From the NCBI GenBank assembly GCA_964454335.1, contig CAYVVT010000014.1, positions 15,603 to 79,602 of the forward strand: DNA of 64,000 nucleotides, written 5' to 3'. This document shows positions 16,160 through 24,869 of the stretch, piece after piece. Position numbers and translations under genes: made by a program. Positions within the stretch are counted from its first letter, which is position 1. Each line of letters starts with the position of its first letter. The notes below the pieces were generated by a model. The model was not told where the DNA came from. It made no database searches and saw only the letters and a program-made list of their open reading frames with translations. The stretch comes from CAYVVT01 sp964454335 (GTDB lineage Bacteria; Fidelibacterota; UBA8477; JABMPR01).

Positions 16160-16846
16160 ATGGTCTTCGCCATTGGCTTAATCTTCATTGCCGCCGTGAT
16201 CGGGGTGGAACTGTACACCCGGTATCAGCGGCGTCAAACTGTCAGGGCCGCTCCCCTTGTTGCCAGGAGTTCCTACCAGATGAAGGCGGACCAGATCCGT
16301 TTACCGGGTGGGCTCTATTTCCATCCCGGCCACACCTGGAGCTATCTCGCCGAGAACGGCCTCATCCAGACTGGCGTGGATGATTTCCTCATGCATATCA
16401 CCGGACCGCCATCCAGATTGACACTGCCTGAAAAGAACACATCCATCAAGCAGGGTGAACCCTTCATGCAAATCCATCAGAACGGACATTCTCTTATGCT
16501 GAGATCGCCGGTCACCGGAAAGGTGTCAAGCATCAACGAATCAGTGCAGAGTGATCCCTCTGTACTGGCCAAGAAGCCTTACGGGGGCAACTGGATCTGT
16601 GAGATCGAGGTGGACAACTGGCGGGAAAACACCTGGGGTCTCCTGCTGGGTCAGCGTGCAGGTAATTGGCTACATGCCGAGATGCAGCGCCTGCGCGATT
16701 TCTTCGCCGAGGTGGTTGCTGCCCGGGATCCTGAGCTGCCCGCCCTGACCCTGCAGGATGGCGGTGAGGTCGCGGAACAGGTGCTGTCATATCAGGACAA
16801 GGACGTCTGGGATGCCTTTCAGAGCGACTTCCTTGACGCTGTCTAA
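16160..16846 (+). CDS. membrane-anchored GcvH-fold protein lacking the lipoyl lysine
   Basis: 228 aa from ATG at 16160 with a near-perfect SD (AAAGGAGGT); a TTG at 16139 is less likely. Residues 2-20 form an N-terminal anchor (VFAIGLIFIAAVIGVELY). The rest matches the glycine-cleavage H-protein fold: LYFHPGHTWSYLAENGLIQTG, VDDFLMHITG and the hairpin with SPVTGKVSSINESV. In true GcvH a lysine 11 residues before the final G of SPVTG carries lipoate; here that position is G109, so lipoylation is not expected. A C-terminal extension (WLHAEMQRLRDFF ... WDAFQSDFLDAV) is shared with the GcvH-fold protein at 18999. First gene of the operon with Tat ferredoxin and NrfD. Role unknown; perhaps an assembly or sensory subunit at the membrane. 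Confidence 0.82.
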   Translation: MVFAIGLIFIAAVIGVELYTRYQRRQTVRAAPLVARSSYQMKADQIRLPGGLYFHPGHTWSYLAENGLIQTGVDDFLMHITGPPSRLTLPEKNTSIKQGEPFMQIHQNGHSLMLRSPVTGKVSSINESVQSDPSVLAKKPYGGNWICEIEVDNWRENTWGLLLGQRAGNWLHAEMQRLRDFFAEVVAARDPELPALTLQDGGEVAEQVLSYQDKDVWDAFQSDFLDAV

Positions 16847-16894
16847 ACAGTTCAGTCTGAAAATCATTGCTAAACCTGAATAGGAGACCAATCC

Positions 16895-17767
16895 ATGGGA
16901 TTGAAAAGACGTGATTTCCTGAAAACGCTTGGAGTAGCCGGCGGTGGTCTGCTGGGTGCAGACGCCCTGGCGGCTCCCAAAGCCACAGCTGAGAAAAAGG
17001 AGATGTACTCCCTCCTCATCGACATCTCGCTCTGTGAGGGCTGTCAGTCCTGTGAGTACGCCTGCGCAGAGATCAACAATCTACCCGACCCTGAGGGATA
17101 TCCCGAGGTGGGAGAGATCCGCAAACTGGATCCCGATCGGTTCACCGTACTCAACGCCTTCGACACCTCGAAAGGCGAGTACTACGTCAAGAAACAGTGC
17201 ATGCACTGCAATCAACCGGCCTGCGCCTCGGCATGTCTTACCAAAGCCATGTACAAGACCGAGGAAGGACCGGTGATCTGGCGTGGGGACAAATGTATGG
17301 GTTGCCGTTACTGCATGCTTTCCTGTCCATTCGATATCCCCACCTTTGAATACGACAGTCCGAATCCGCGCATCGCCAAATGCCGCATGTGCTTCGAGCA
17401 ACTGGCCGAAGGGGAATGGCCAGCCTGTGTGGATAATTGTCCCAATGAAGCTGTGATCTTCGGCACCCGGCGTGAGATGCTGGCCGAAGCCCGACGTCGT
17501 ATTGCCGTGAACCCGGGTGATTACGTGGATCAAATCTATGGCGAACATGAGGCTGGAGGAACCGGCGTTCTCTATATATCCCCGGTACCCTTCGAGGAAC
17601 TGGGATTCGACACTGAGATCGAGAGGGAACCCTATCCTGAATACACCAAGGGATTCCTTTATGCAGTACCCTCGATCTTCGTTCTATGGCCTGCCATACT
17701 GCTGGGATTGCGTGAGTCCTCTGCCAGGAAAGAGCAGCCGGTAGAAGGAGAGGTCGATCATGAATGA
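16895..17767 (+). CDS. Tat-exported four-cluster ferredoxin (HybA/DmsB-like)
   Basis: 290 aa. Twin-arginine signal at the start (LKRRDFLKTLGVAGGG). Four Cys groups of the NrfC/HybA/DmsB type follow: CEGCQSCEYAC, CMHCNQPACASAC, CMGCRYCMLSCP, and CRMCFEQL with CVDNCP, enough for four [4Fe-4S] clusters. Near the C-terminus a hydrophobic stretch (FLYAVPSIFVLWPAILLGL) can anchor it, as in HybA. It overlaps the NrfD-like gene by 8 nt. Such pairs carry electrons between quinone and a periplasmic partner, but no catalytic molybdopterin or cytochrome subunit is seen in this operon. Confidence 0.92.
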   Translation: MGLKRRDFLKTLGVAGGGLLGADALAAPKATAEKKEMYSLLIDISLCEGCQSCEYACAEINNLPDPEGYPEVGEIRKLDPDRFTVLNAFDTSKGEYYVKKQCMHCNQPACASACLTKAMYKTEEGPVIWRGDKCMGCRYCMLSCPFDIPTFEYDSPNPRIAKCRMCFEQLAEGEWPACVDNCPNEAVIFGTRREMLAEARRRIAVNPGDYVDQIYGEHEAGGTGVLYISPVPFEELGFDTEIEREPYPEYTKGFLYAVPSIFVLWPAILLGLRESSARKEQPVEGEVDHE

Positions 17768-18989
17768 GACCAGTCTACGACCTACTGAAATACCGCAAAG
17801 CGGCAGTCGATGGAGATTTCTGCTGAATGAATTGAAGCCCAAGAGTCGATTTCTCACACCCTTCAATATCATTTCTCTGCCCATCATGCTGCTGGGATTC
17901 ATCATTATCGTGATCCGGTTCTGGAAAGGGCTGGGTTCCGTTACGAACCTCGATCAGATGACCCCCTGGGGACTGTGGATCGGTTTCGACGTGGTGACGG
18001 GCGTAGCCTTCGCCGGAGGTGCCTATGTGTTGACCTTCATGGTTTACATCCTGCGTATGGAAACCTACCGGCCCATCGTCAGGGTCACCGTCCTGAACGG
18101 TTTCCTGGCCTATCTCTTCTATGCCGGGGCACTGCTGTTGGATCTCGGCAGGCCCTGGAATGTCATCAATCCCATCATCGGGAACAGCTTTGGTACCAGC
18201 AGCGTCCTCTTCCTGGTAGCCTGGCACTTCCTGCTGTACATGCTGGCTGAGCTGGTGGAATTCTCACCGGCAATCGCAGAATGGCTCAATGCCAGGAAAC
18301 TGCGCCGTGTGCTCGCCGGCCTGAGTGTCGGGGCGGTGATCTTCGGGATCACGCTGTCAACCCTGCACCAGTCAGGGCTGGGCGCCCTGTTTCTCATGGC
18401 CAAGGGCAAGATCCATCCGCTGTGGTATTCGGAGTTCATCCCCGTGCTCTTCTTTGTATCAAGCATCTTTGCGGGTCTGTCCATGGTCATCTTCGAGGGA
18501 ACCATCACCAACAAGGTGTTCCGGCATCTGCTCGGCGAGAGCCATGAGGAACAGCATCAGAAGATCATCCGGGGACTGTCGCGGGTATGTGCCATGGCCA
18601 TGTTCGCCTATCTGTTCCTGAAAGTCCTGGATCTGATCCATGGCCAGCATCTGGCCGATCTGTTCACCGCTTGGGGGACCTGGTACCTGGTTGAAATACT
18701 GGGCTTCGTTGTCCTGCCCATGATCCTCTTCATCCAGGGTCTGAGGACTGACAACAGCTGGTTGCTCAAGGCCGGCGCTGTGTTCACACTGGTAGGCATC
18801 ATCCTCAATCGCCTGAACATTTCGGTGATCGCCTTTCGCTGGGATGCCGCAGTACCCTATATCCCCACCTGGATGGAATTTGTGGTGACTCTGGCAGTGA
18901 TCTTCACCGAGCTCTGGATATTCCGCTGGATCGTTCAGCGTATGCCGGTATTGAAGGATTCACCGCTGTTCGCCGGTGAGAAACACTAG
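17760..18989 (+). CDS. NrfD/PsrC/HybB-type quinone-reactive membrane protein
   Basis: 409 aa with about nine to ten transmembrane helices (for example FNIISLPIMLLGFIIIVIRF, GVAFAGGAYVLTFMVYILRM, LFYAGALLLDLGRPW, FLVAWHFLLYMLAELVEF). Typical NrfD-superfamily features are LHQSGLGALFLMAKGKIHPLW and the Gly-rich GAYVLTF helix. HybB/DmsC-like members bind menaquinone and hand electrons to the partner ferredoxin, here the preceding gene. A ferredoxin-NrfD pair bracketed by GcvH-fold proteins is the core of this operon. Confidence 0.92.
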   Translation: MNETSLRPTEIPQSGSRWRFLLNELKPKSRFLTPFNIISLPIMLLGFIIIVIRFWKGLGSVTNLDQMTPWGLWIGFDVVTGVAFAGGAYVLTFMVYILRMETYRPIVRVTVLNGFLAYLFYAGALLLDLGRPWNVINPIIGNSFGTSSVLFLVAWHFLLYMLAELVEFSPAIAEWLNARKLRRVLAGLSVGAVIFGITLSTLHQSGLGALFLMAKGKIHPLWYSEFIPVLFFVSSIFAGLSMVIFEGTITNKVFRHLLGESHEEQHQKIIRGLSRVCAMAMFAYLFLKVLDLIHGQHLADLFTAWGTWYLVEILGFVVLPMILFIQGLRTDNSWLLKAGAVFTLVGIILNRLNISVIAFRWDAAVPYIPTWMEFVVTLAVIFTELWIFRWIVQRMPVLKDSPLFAGEKH

Positions 18990-18998
18990 GAGTCTATA

Positions 18999-19673
18999 AT
19001 GAGTGAATACTATCTGGTCGATATGTTCGCCACCAAGGGGCCGGAATACCTGGTCGTCATCGTCTTCCTTGTGGCCGTTGTTCCATTCTGGAGACTTTTG
19101 AACAGCCGCGTGGTCAGACCACAAGCGGTGGCTGCCTTCGAGGCCGGACGCTATTTCGATCGCACACACACATGGAGTTTCCTTGATCCCGACGGGAACG
19201 TCAGGATCGGGATCGACACCTTTCTAGCCAATATCATGGGAGCGGCCAGGATCTCATCCGATCATGCCGCCGGAGAATCTATACATCGAGGCGATCCTCT
19301 GCTTACGATCCAGCATGAAGGGAAACAGATTGCCATACCCAGTCCGGTGAACGGTGTCATCAAGCAGAGTAAGGCAGGCACGGTGATCAATAAACAGGAT
19401 CCCCGCCAATGGCTTGTCTCACTGAAACCGAAACAGTGGGAGCAGGATCAGCAGCACCTTATCGCCGGGTCCGGAACCACCGATTGGATCAGGCAGGAGA
19501 CTGCGCGCTTACGTGATTTCATGGCTTTCACAAGCCGGAAGTACAACTACCAGACAGAGCCCGTCACCCTGGCTGATGGTGGTGAACTGCGCAGCGGACT
19601 CTTCGAGGACCTGCCGGAGGATATCTGGAAGGAGTTCCAGAGCGAGTTCATCGATGCGGTAATGGAGCTGTGA
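18999..19673 (+). CDS. second membrane-anchored GcvH-fold protein lacking the lipoyl lysine
   Basis: 224 aa, nine nt after the NrfD stop with SD AGGAG. N-terminal anchor LVVIVFLVAVVPFWRLL. H-protein-like core: RYFDRTHTWSFLDPDGNVRIG, IDTFLANIMG and the hairpin EGKQIAIPSPVNG. The residue matching lipoyl-lysine is G108, with K109 one place off, so normal lipoylation is doubtful. The C-terminal part (WIRQETARLRDFMAF ... WKEFQSEFIDAVMEL) matches the 16160 protein, so the two are paralogues flanking ferredoxin and NrfD and may form a heterodimer on the complex. Confidence 0.82.
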   Translation: MSEYYLVDMFATKGPEYLVVIVFLVAVVPFWRLLNSRVVRPQAVAAFEAGRYFDRTHTWSFLDPDGNVRIGIDTFLANIMGAARISSDHAAGESIHRGDPLLTIQHEGKQIAIPSPVNGVIKQSKAGTVINKQDPRQWLVSLKPKQWEQDQQHLIAGSGTTDWIRQETARLRDFMAFTSRKYNYQTEPVTLADGGELRSGLFEDLPEDIWKEFQSEFIDAVMEL

Positions 19674-19726
19674 GACAGAATGGATCTGACAGTGAGCTTC
19701 CCGTGTTCCAGTTTTAAGGAGTTATA

Positions 19727-20473
19727 ATGCCCCCTCCCACCGAGAACTGCATCTGGATGGAGGCAGGGGTGCTGGAGTACCAGCTGTGCCCCCTCCATTA
19801 CAACTGTGACAACTGCGAGATCCACAGGAAGCTCACTGCCCACCTGAGCAGCGCTGAAGAACATCCGGACAAACCAGCAGCATACATCCCCCTGGGGATC
19901 CCCGATGATCCTCAAGGATCTTTCGAAGCCGGATACCAGTACCTGCCGTGTTATCTCTGGTTGAAGCATATCGCCAAGGATCGAGTGCAGGTTGGCCTAC
20001 ACCCCTTCATGTGGCAGTTCCTGCCTCCCCTGGAAAAGACCCTGTTAGCCAGGGAGGGCCGTCACATCCAACCAGGTGCCTGCATGTTCTGGTTACATTT
20101 CCAGGGTGGCATGATCTGCTGCCGATCACCCATCGAAGGAGCAGTGCTTGCACGGAACGAAGGTCTGGACGGTGCGATCCTGAATCCCCTGGCCCTGCAG
20201 TACGGGTCGGCCTATGAGAACTGGTTATTGACTTTGCAGACAGCGGATCTTGACCCTGAGAGATTGCAGGTCATGAGTCGAATAGAGACCCTGGAGAGGG
20301 TTCAACGTCATCGCAGGCTGTTGGTTCGGCTGGCTCGATCCCCGGAGTATAACCGCGCAATATCAGAGATAGCTGACCCCCATGGCTCGGTGCTGAAAAA
20401 ATTAATAACCCCTAAACTCCAGTTCGCAAAATTGTTGAAAAAATTAACAGATCAGGTTGCATTTGTGTGTTAG
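19727..20473 (+). CDS. soluble GcvH-fold protein with N-terminal Cys motif
   Basis: 248 aa, no signal or helix segment. The N-terminus has CIWMEAGVLEYQLCPLHYNC followed by DNCEIHR, a Cys-rich motif that I associate with GcvH-like proteins encoded near sensor kinases and sigma-54 regulators. The middle (YLPCYLWLKHIAKDRVQVG ... ICCRSPIEGAVLARNEGL) keeps the H-protein core, and again Gly (G127) stands where the lipoyl lysine should be. A helical tail has many Arg and Leu. It sits directly before the kinase gene and may link the redox complex to signalling. Function is inferred from context only. Confidence 0.72.
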   Translation: MPPPTENCIWMEAGVLEYQLCPLHYNCDNCEIHRKLTAHLSSAEEHPDKPAAYIPLGIPDDPQGSFEAGYQYLPCYLWLKHIAKDRVQVGLHPFMWQFLPPLEKTLLAREGRHIQPGACMFWLHFQGGMICCRSPIEGAVLARNEGLDGAILNPLALQYGSAYENWLLTLQTADLDPERLQVMSRIETLERVQRHRRLLVRLARSPEYNRAISEIADPHGSVLKKLITPKLQFAKLLKKLTDQVAFVC

Positions 20474-20474
20474 A

Positions 20475-20490
20475 TGGCAATAATTTTGCT
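20475..20490 (+). promoter_or_regulatory. second sigma-54 (-24/-12) promoter candidate, before the kinase gene
   Basis: TGGCAATAATTTTGCT matches TGGCACN5TTGCW at all but one fixed position (A for C), with exact spacing. It lies 35 nt before the kinase ATG, so transcription would start near 20501. It suggests that kinase and regulator are induced by their own sigma-54 activator. Confidence 0.5.
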
Positions 20491-20524
20491 TTATAAAGCA
20501 ATGGTCCATGCGAAGAAATAGGGA

Positions 20525-22168
20525 ATGAACATTCGGCTACCTGTATCATTTAGACCTTCAACGCTGTATGGCAGGATCGTGCTGGTCCTGCTGAGTGTTT
20601 CGCTGATCTTTTTCAGTCTGGTGGCAGGGCTCCTCTATTTTATCACAACCCAATACATGCAGGATATCATAAGCAAGTGCGGAAGTAGAGTGATCACAGT
20701 CGTCGAAACCGGCCTGCATCACAGCATGATCGCTGAGGATCATACCCTCATCCACGAGGAGATCGCCGTCCTGGGAGCAATGCCCGGTCTGAATGGGATC
20801 CACCTGTACGATCAGAATGGGTTCAAACGCTATAGCAGCAGCCCCGCTATCAGTCCCGTGGATGACAAGGTGAACAGCGGACCCTGCAAGCGATGCCATC
20901 CCACGGACACACCCACCAGAATGGAAGCGCAGCACACCTGCATATACATCGACAAGAGCGGTGAGGCCCGCCAGTTGACCTTACTGGCCCCGGTTTTGAA
21001 CGAACCAACGTGCAGCGACGCCAGCTGCCATGTCCATCCCGAATCACAGACCATGCTGGGTATCCTGGAGGTACAACTTTCCCTGGCTGATCTGGACATG
21101 GCCACCAGAAGAACATTGATGGATTACGGTTTGATCGTCATTGCCGTCATGCTGATAACCACCATCTATGTCCTGTACTTCAGCAAATACCGGATCGCGG
21201 GACCACTCCGAAAGATCATCACCGCCAGCAGAGAGGTGAGTAAGGGAGATCTCGATCTGCGTCTGGATCTCGAGAGTTCCGGTCTCACTGATATCCAGCA
21301 GGTGGAACGGACCTTCAATGAGATGCTGGATACCATCAAAAGCCGCGACAAAGAACTGCGCAGATGGTCACGGGACCTTGAGCAGAAGGTCAGGGAGCGT
21401 ACGGAGGATCTTCAGCGCACTCACCAGGAGCTCTATCACATCGAGCGGATGGCTTCCCTGGGCAAACTCTCCAGTTCAGTGGTACATGAGATCAATAATC
21501 CTCTGTCAGGTGTCGTTACCTATACAAAACTCGTAGCACGCCTGCTGCAGAAACTGGACCTGCCTGAGGATCGTACCGAGACCCTGCAAAAGCATCTCAG
21601 CATGATCGAATCTGAGACCAAACGGTGCGGCAACATCGTGAAGGGTCTTCTGGGCTTTTCCAGGGAGGGCCGGGGCAACCGCGAGATGGTACACCTGGAT
21701 CCTGTTCTGCGGGAAGTTGAACAGCTCATGGACCACTCCTTCCACATGGCCGACGTGGTCCTGGAGACGGAGTTCTCCGCAACAGAGGATAAGCTGTCGG
21801 CGAACCCCGGCCAGATCAAGCAGGCCTGCATGGCAGTCCTGCTGAATGCCCTCGAGGCTGTAGAGCCCCACGAAGGCCTGGTGCTGTTCCGATCATTCAA
21901 TACGGCGGACGGAGCCTACTGTATCCAGATCAGGGACAACGGCGCGGGGATCGATCCTGAAGACCAGGAACATATATTCGAACCATTTTTCTCCACGAAG
22001 AAGGAGACCAGCGGGATCGGTCTTGGATTGGCTGTTACTTACGGGATCGTGAAACGTCACGATGGTGAGATCAGTGTGGGGTGCATCCCTGGCAAGGCGA
22101 CGACATTTACAATTAAACTCCCTGTGAATGCTCAGAAGGAGGGGGAAGAAGATGACACCAGCACCTGA
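20525..22168 (+). CDS. sensor histidine kinase with CxxCH-type motifs in periplasmic domain
   Basis: 547 aa. TM1 about 17-41, periplasmic domain 42-199, TM2 about 200-218, HAMP about 222-275, coiled-coil linker, HisKA with H321 in SSVVHEINNPLSG, then HATPase_c with N box (NALEAVEP), DNGAGIDPED and GIGLGLAVTYG. The sensor domain holds CKRCH at 121-125 (canonical c-type heme site) and CSDASCH at 163-169 (CxxxxCH variant), so it could bind one or two hemes and sense redox state or a small ligand. Its gene overlaps the NtrC-type regulator by 17 nt; the two should form a pair controlling the sigma-54 promoters. The start ATG at 20525 has its AGGG very close, so the exact start is less certain. Confidence 0.9.
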   Translation: MNIRLPVSFRPSTLYGRIVLVLLSVSLIFFSLVAGLLYFITTQYMQDIISKCGSRVITVVETGLHHSMIAEDHTLIHEEIAVLGAMPGLNGIHLYDQNGFKRYSSSPAISPVDDKVNSGPCKRCHPTDTPTRMEAQHTCIYIDKSGEARQLTLLAPVLNEPTCSDASCHVHPESQTMLGILEVQLSLADLDMATRRTLMDYGLIVIAVMLITTIYVLYFSKYRIAGPLRKIITASREVSKGDLDLRLDLESSGLTDIQQVERTFNEMLDTIKSRDKELRRWSRDLEQKVRERTEDLQRTHQELYHIERMASLGKLSSSVVHEINNPLSGVVTYTKLVARLLQKLDLPEDRTETLQKHLSMIESETKRCGNIVKGLLGFSREGRGNREMVHLDPVLREVEQLMDHSFHMADVVLETEFSATEDKLSANPGQIKQACMAVLLNALEAVEPHEGLVLFRSFNTADGAYCIQIRDNGAGIDPEDQEHIFEPFFSTKKETSGIGLGLAVTYGIVKRHDGEISVGCIPGKATTFTIKLPVNAQKEGEEDDTST

Positions 22169-23504
22169 AGATCTGTCCATCCTGGTCGTTGATGATGAAC
22201 TGGCCGTTCGCGACTCGCTGCAGAACTGGTTCATGGAGGACGGATATATTGTGGCCACCGCTGAGGATTCAAAGAGCGCTCTGGCCCAGATCAAGGAGCA
22301 ACATTTCCACATCATCCTGATAGACATCAAGATGCCGGGTATGGACGGCCTGGAACTTCACCGGCGCATCCGTCAGATCCACGCGGATGCCATTGTGATC
22401 ATCATGACAGCCTTTGCTTCCGTCGATTCTGCCGTTGAGGCTCTCAAGGATGGAGCCTACGACTACGTGTGCAAACCATTCGATCCTGATGCCCTTTCAC
22501 ATATGATCCGCAATGCGGCCCGCCAGCTTGAACTGCAGGAAGAGAATATCAGCCTCAAGGAACGTATCAAGAACCTTGATAATATCGACGATATCATCGG
22601 TACCAGTGAACCAATGCTGCAGGTTCTCGAGAAGGTCCGAGTGGTGGCGGGGACTGAATCAACCGTGATCATCAGCGGCGAAAGTGGTACGGGCAAAGAA
22701 TTGATCGCCAAGGCGATCCATATGAATTCAGCACGTCGATTCTTCCCCATGGTGACGGTTCATTGTGGTGCCGTTCCGGAGAATCTCCTGGAAAGTGAAC
22801 TTTTCGGACATGAACGTGGTGCTTTTACAGGGGCCCAATACGCCAGAAAAGGAAAATTTGAGATGGCCGATGGGGCTACGATCTTCTTGGATGAGATCGC
22901 AACTATCAGCGCCAAGATGCAGGTGGAATTGCTGCGGATCTTGGAAACAAAGACCTTCACCCGTGTGGGTGGAAACCGCGAAATACGATCTGACTTCCGT
23001 ATTATCTGCGCCACCAACCGGGATCTGAAGGAGATGGTGGACAAGGGTGAGTTCAGAGAGGACCTGTACTATCGTCTGAATGTGTTCGATATAAACATCC
23101 CACCCTTAAGGGAAAGGACTGATGACATCGAACCCCTTGCACATTATTTCATCGAGAAGTATGCGCAACAGATGAATCGGCCCACCAGCAAGATCGGCCG
23201 TGGTGCAATGAATGCACTGAACCAGTATACCTTCCCCGGGAATGTTCGCGAGTTGGAGAATATGATCGAGCGAGCCATCGTGGTGGGTGAAGGTGATACG
23301 ATCCGGGCAAAGAACCTGCCCCTCCGGATCGACAGCACTGCCCCGGGAGTGGAATCCATCCAGGACCTGGAGAAGATCCATATCCTGAAGATCCTGGAGA
23401 AGTATCACTGGAATGTCTCCAGGACTGCCAGGGCCCTGGAGATCGACAGAGTGACCCTGTACAACAAGATGAAGAAGTACGCCATCCAGAAGCCCGGTGC
23501 CTGA
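22152..23504 (+). CDS. sigma-54-dependent NtrC-type response regulator
   Basis: 450 aa from ATG at 22152, preceded by AGGAGGGGGAAGA; the ATG at 22128 lies further inside the kinase gene. Receiver domain with VVDDE and acceptor D58 (ILIDIKMPGMDG), K in CKPFDP; AAA+ domain with Walker A GESGTGKE, the sigma-54 contact loop GAFTGA, Walker B ATIFLDEI and arginine-finger region REDLYYRLNVF; C-terminal Fis-type HTH (NVSRTARALEIDRVTLYNKM). It should activate transcription with sigma-54, most likely from the two promoter candidates at 16108 and 20475. Confidence 0.95.
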   Translation: MTPAPEDLSILVVDDELAVRDSLQNWFMEDGYIVATAEDSKSALAQIKEQHFHIILIDIKMPGMDGLELHRRIRQIHADAIVIIMTAFASVDSAVEALKDGAYDYVCKPFDPDALSHMIRNAARQLELQEENISLKERIKNLDNIDDIIGTSEPMLQVLEKVRVVAGTESTVIISGESGTGKELIAKAIHMNSARRFFPMVTVHCGAVPENLLESELFGHERGAFTGAQYARKGKFEMADGATIFLDEIATISAKMQVELLRILETKTFTRVGGNREIRSDFRIICATNRDLKEMVDKGEFREDLYYRLNVFDINIPPLRERTDDIEPLAHYFIEKYAQQMNRPTSKIGRGAMNALNQYTFPGNVRELENMIERAIVVGEGDTIRAKNLPLRIDSTAPGVESIQDLEKIHILKILEKYHWNVSRTARALEIDRVTLYNKMKKYAIQKPGA

Positions 23505-23570
23505 TCCCAGCGAATGATCTGAAGGTAATGCTTCAATGCTATTCCCTGCATCACAGTCACCCGGAATATC

Positions 23571-24140
23571 ATGATGCCTGTGGCATCCACTGAGATCGTC
23601 CTGGTCTCCCTCCAGTTCGATCACGACCTGCTCATGGAGGAAATGCATCATGCCATCCAGGGGGAAACAGGTATCAGGACCCGTATTGATGAATGCCATC
23701 ATGATATCGCCCCCTTCTATGATGCCGGCCGTTCCCAGTACAATGCCGATCTGCTGCTGAAACATCTGGATGATTATTATCCCCGGGATGAAACCCGGGT
23801 GGTTGGAATAACAGGCGTCGATCTATTTACGCCGATCCTGTCATTCCTGTTCGGGCAGGCATACCTTGGCGGGAAATCCGCCATCGTTTCCGGATTCAGA
23901 TTGAAGAATGAACGGTATGGGCTACCGCCAGATGAAGAATTATTTCAGCAGAGGCTGCTCAAGGGAGTCATGCATGAACTGGGTCATTCATTCGGCTTGA
24001 AACATTGTGTGAACCCGGATTGCGTCATGGTAGCCTCCACCTACGTAGAGGATGTGGACCACAAGAACAGTCACTACTGCAGTCGTTGTCGCGCCACACT
24101 GGTAGATCTAGATTGCATTCCCGGGCATGGTCGAGAATAG
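23571..24140 (+). CDS. amzA: archaemetzincin-type zinc metalloprotease
   Basis: 189 aa. Zinc site HELGHSFGLKHC at 135-146, continued by CVNPDC and VM, and a C-terminal CSRC (170-173): the archaemetzincin signature (HExxHxxGxxHC, x4, CxM, then CxxC). It lacks a signal peptide, so it is a cytosolic peptidase. Family members are typical of archaea and scattered in bacteria; the substrate is unknown. It lies 66 nt after the NtrC-type regulator, convergent with the receiver gene at 24160. The SD is weak, so ATG at 23571 or the next ATG could be used. Confidence 0.9.
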   Translation: MMPVASTEIVLVSLQFDHDLLMEEMHHAIQGETGIRTRIDECHHDIAPFYDAGRSQYNADLLLKHLDDYYPRDETRVVGITGVDLFTPILSFLFGQAYLGGKSAIVSGFRLKNERYGLPPDEELFQQRLLKGVMHELGHSFGLKHCVNPDCVMVASTYVEDVDHKNSHYCSRCRATLVDLDCIPGHGRE

Positions 24141-24159
24141 ACCAGCGAACAGGCCTGGC

Positions 24160-24540
24160 TCAGCCACTTAGATATTTATCCAGGATCTCCTTGAGTTGAT
24201 CAAATTGGTATGGTTTTGAGATATATTCATTGAAACCGACGCGCTTGAAATCATTCAGATGATCTTTGGCGAAAGCAGTGATGGCGACTGCTGGTATCTC
24301 CGCAAAGCGTGGTAACTGCTTCAGTTGCTCACAGAGCGTAATGCCATCGATCCCCGGTCCCAGAGCAATATCCAGCAACAGGATATCAAGATTCTGATCC
24401 TCCACCATCGCCAGTGCACTCTCCCCACTCTCCGCAGCCACAAATTCCATGTCCAATCTCTTCAGCATGAAGGTGAGGTACTGCCGGGAGGCGAAATCGT
24501 CCTCTACTACCAGAGCTTTCACTATGCTGTACTTGTTCAC
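24160..24540 (-). CDS. stand-alone CheY-like receiver protein
   Basis: 126 aa from GTG at 24540, which has an excellent SD (AGGAGGG, 7 nt spacing); an ATG at 24558 is in frame but poorer. Acidic pocket VVEDD, acceptor D57 in LLLDIALGPGIDG, T in AITAFA, K in ISKPYQ. No output domain. Sequence and loop resemble the receivers at 13428 and 24870, suggesting paralogues with shared partners. Confidence 0.87.
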   Translation of the reverse strand: MNKYSIVKALVVEDDFASRQYLTFMLKRLDMEFVAAESGESALAMVEDQNLDILLLDIALGPGIDGITLCEQLKQLPRFAEIPAVAITAFAKDHLNDFKRVGFNEYISKPYQFDQLKEILDKYLSG

Positions 24541-24869
24541 CGATAATCCCTCCTGCATCTTCCCGGTGTGAGAGACGATGACAGAAACTGTTTCCGTTGT
24601 GAATAATTTAATCCCCGGGATGCGGTTTTGACAGGGAATGCAAATTAACGTGACCCGTAGAGAATTGAGACAAAAAGTGGTGCCTGGTCCTGGTTTTCAG
24701 GATCAAACCCTTCGCTACTGTTGTGATCTGTAACACTTATCAGACTGCTTATTGATCAAAATATATGGGGCCGGAAATCTCAATTCCGACCATGGAAGGT
24801 GAGCCAGCCTGTTTGGTGTATTCGATTGAGATGAGTGGTTGGGATAATTCCCAGGGAACGAATTCTTGC
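24541..24869. other. intergenic region between two receiver genes
   Basis: 329 bp. I see no gene, terminator or clear repeat; it should contain the promoter of the receiver gene starting at 24540. Confidence 0.4.
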
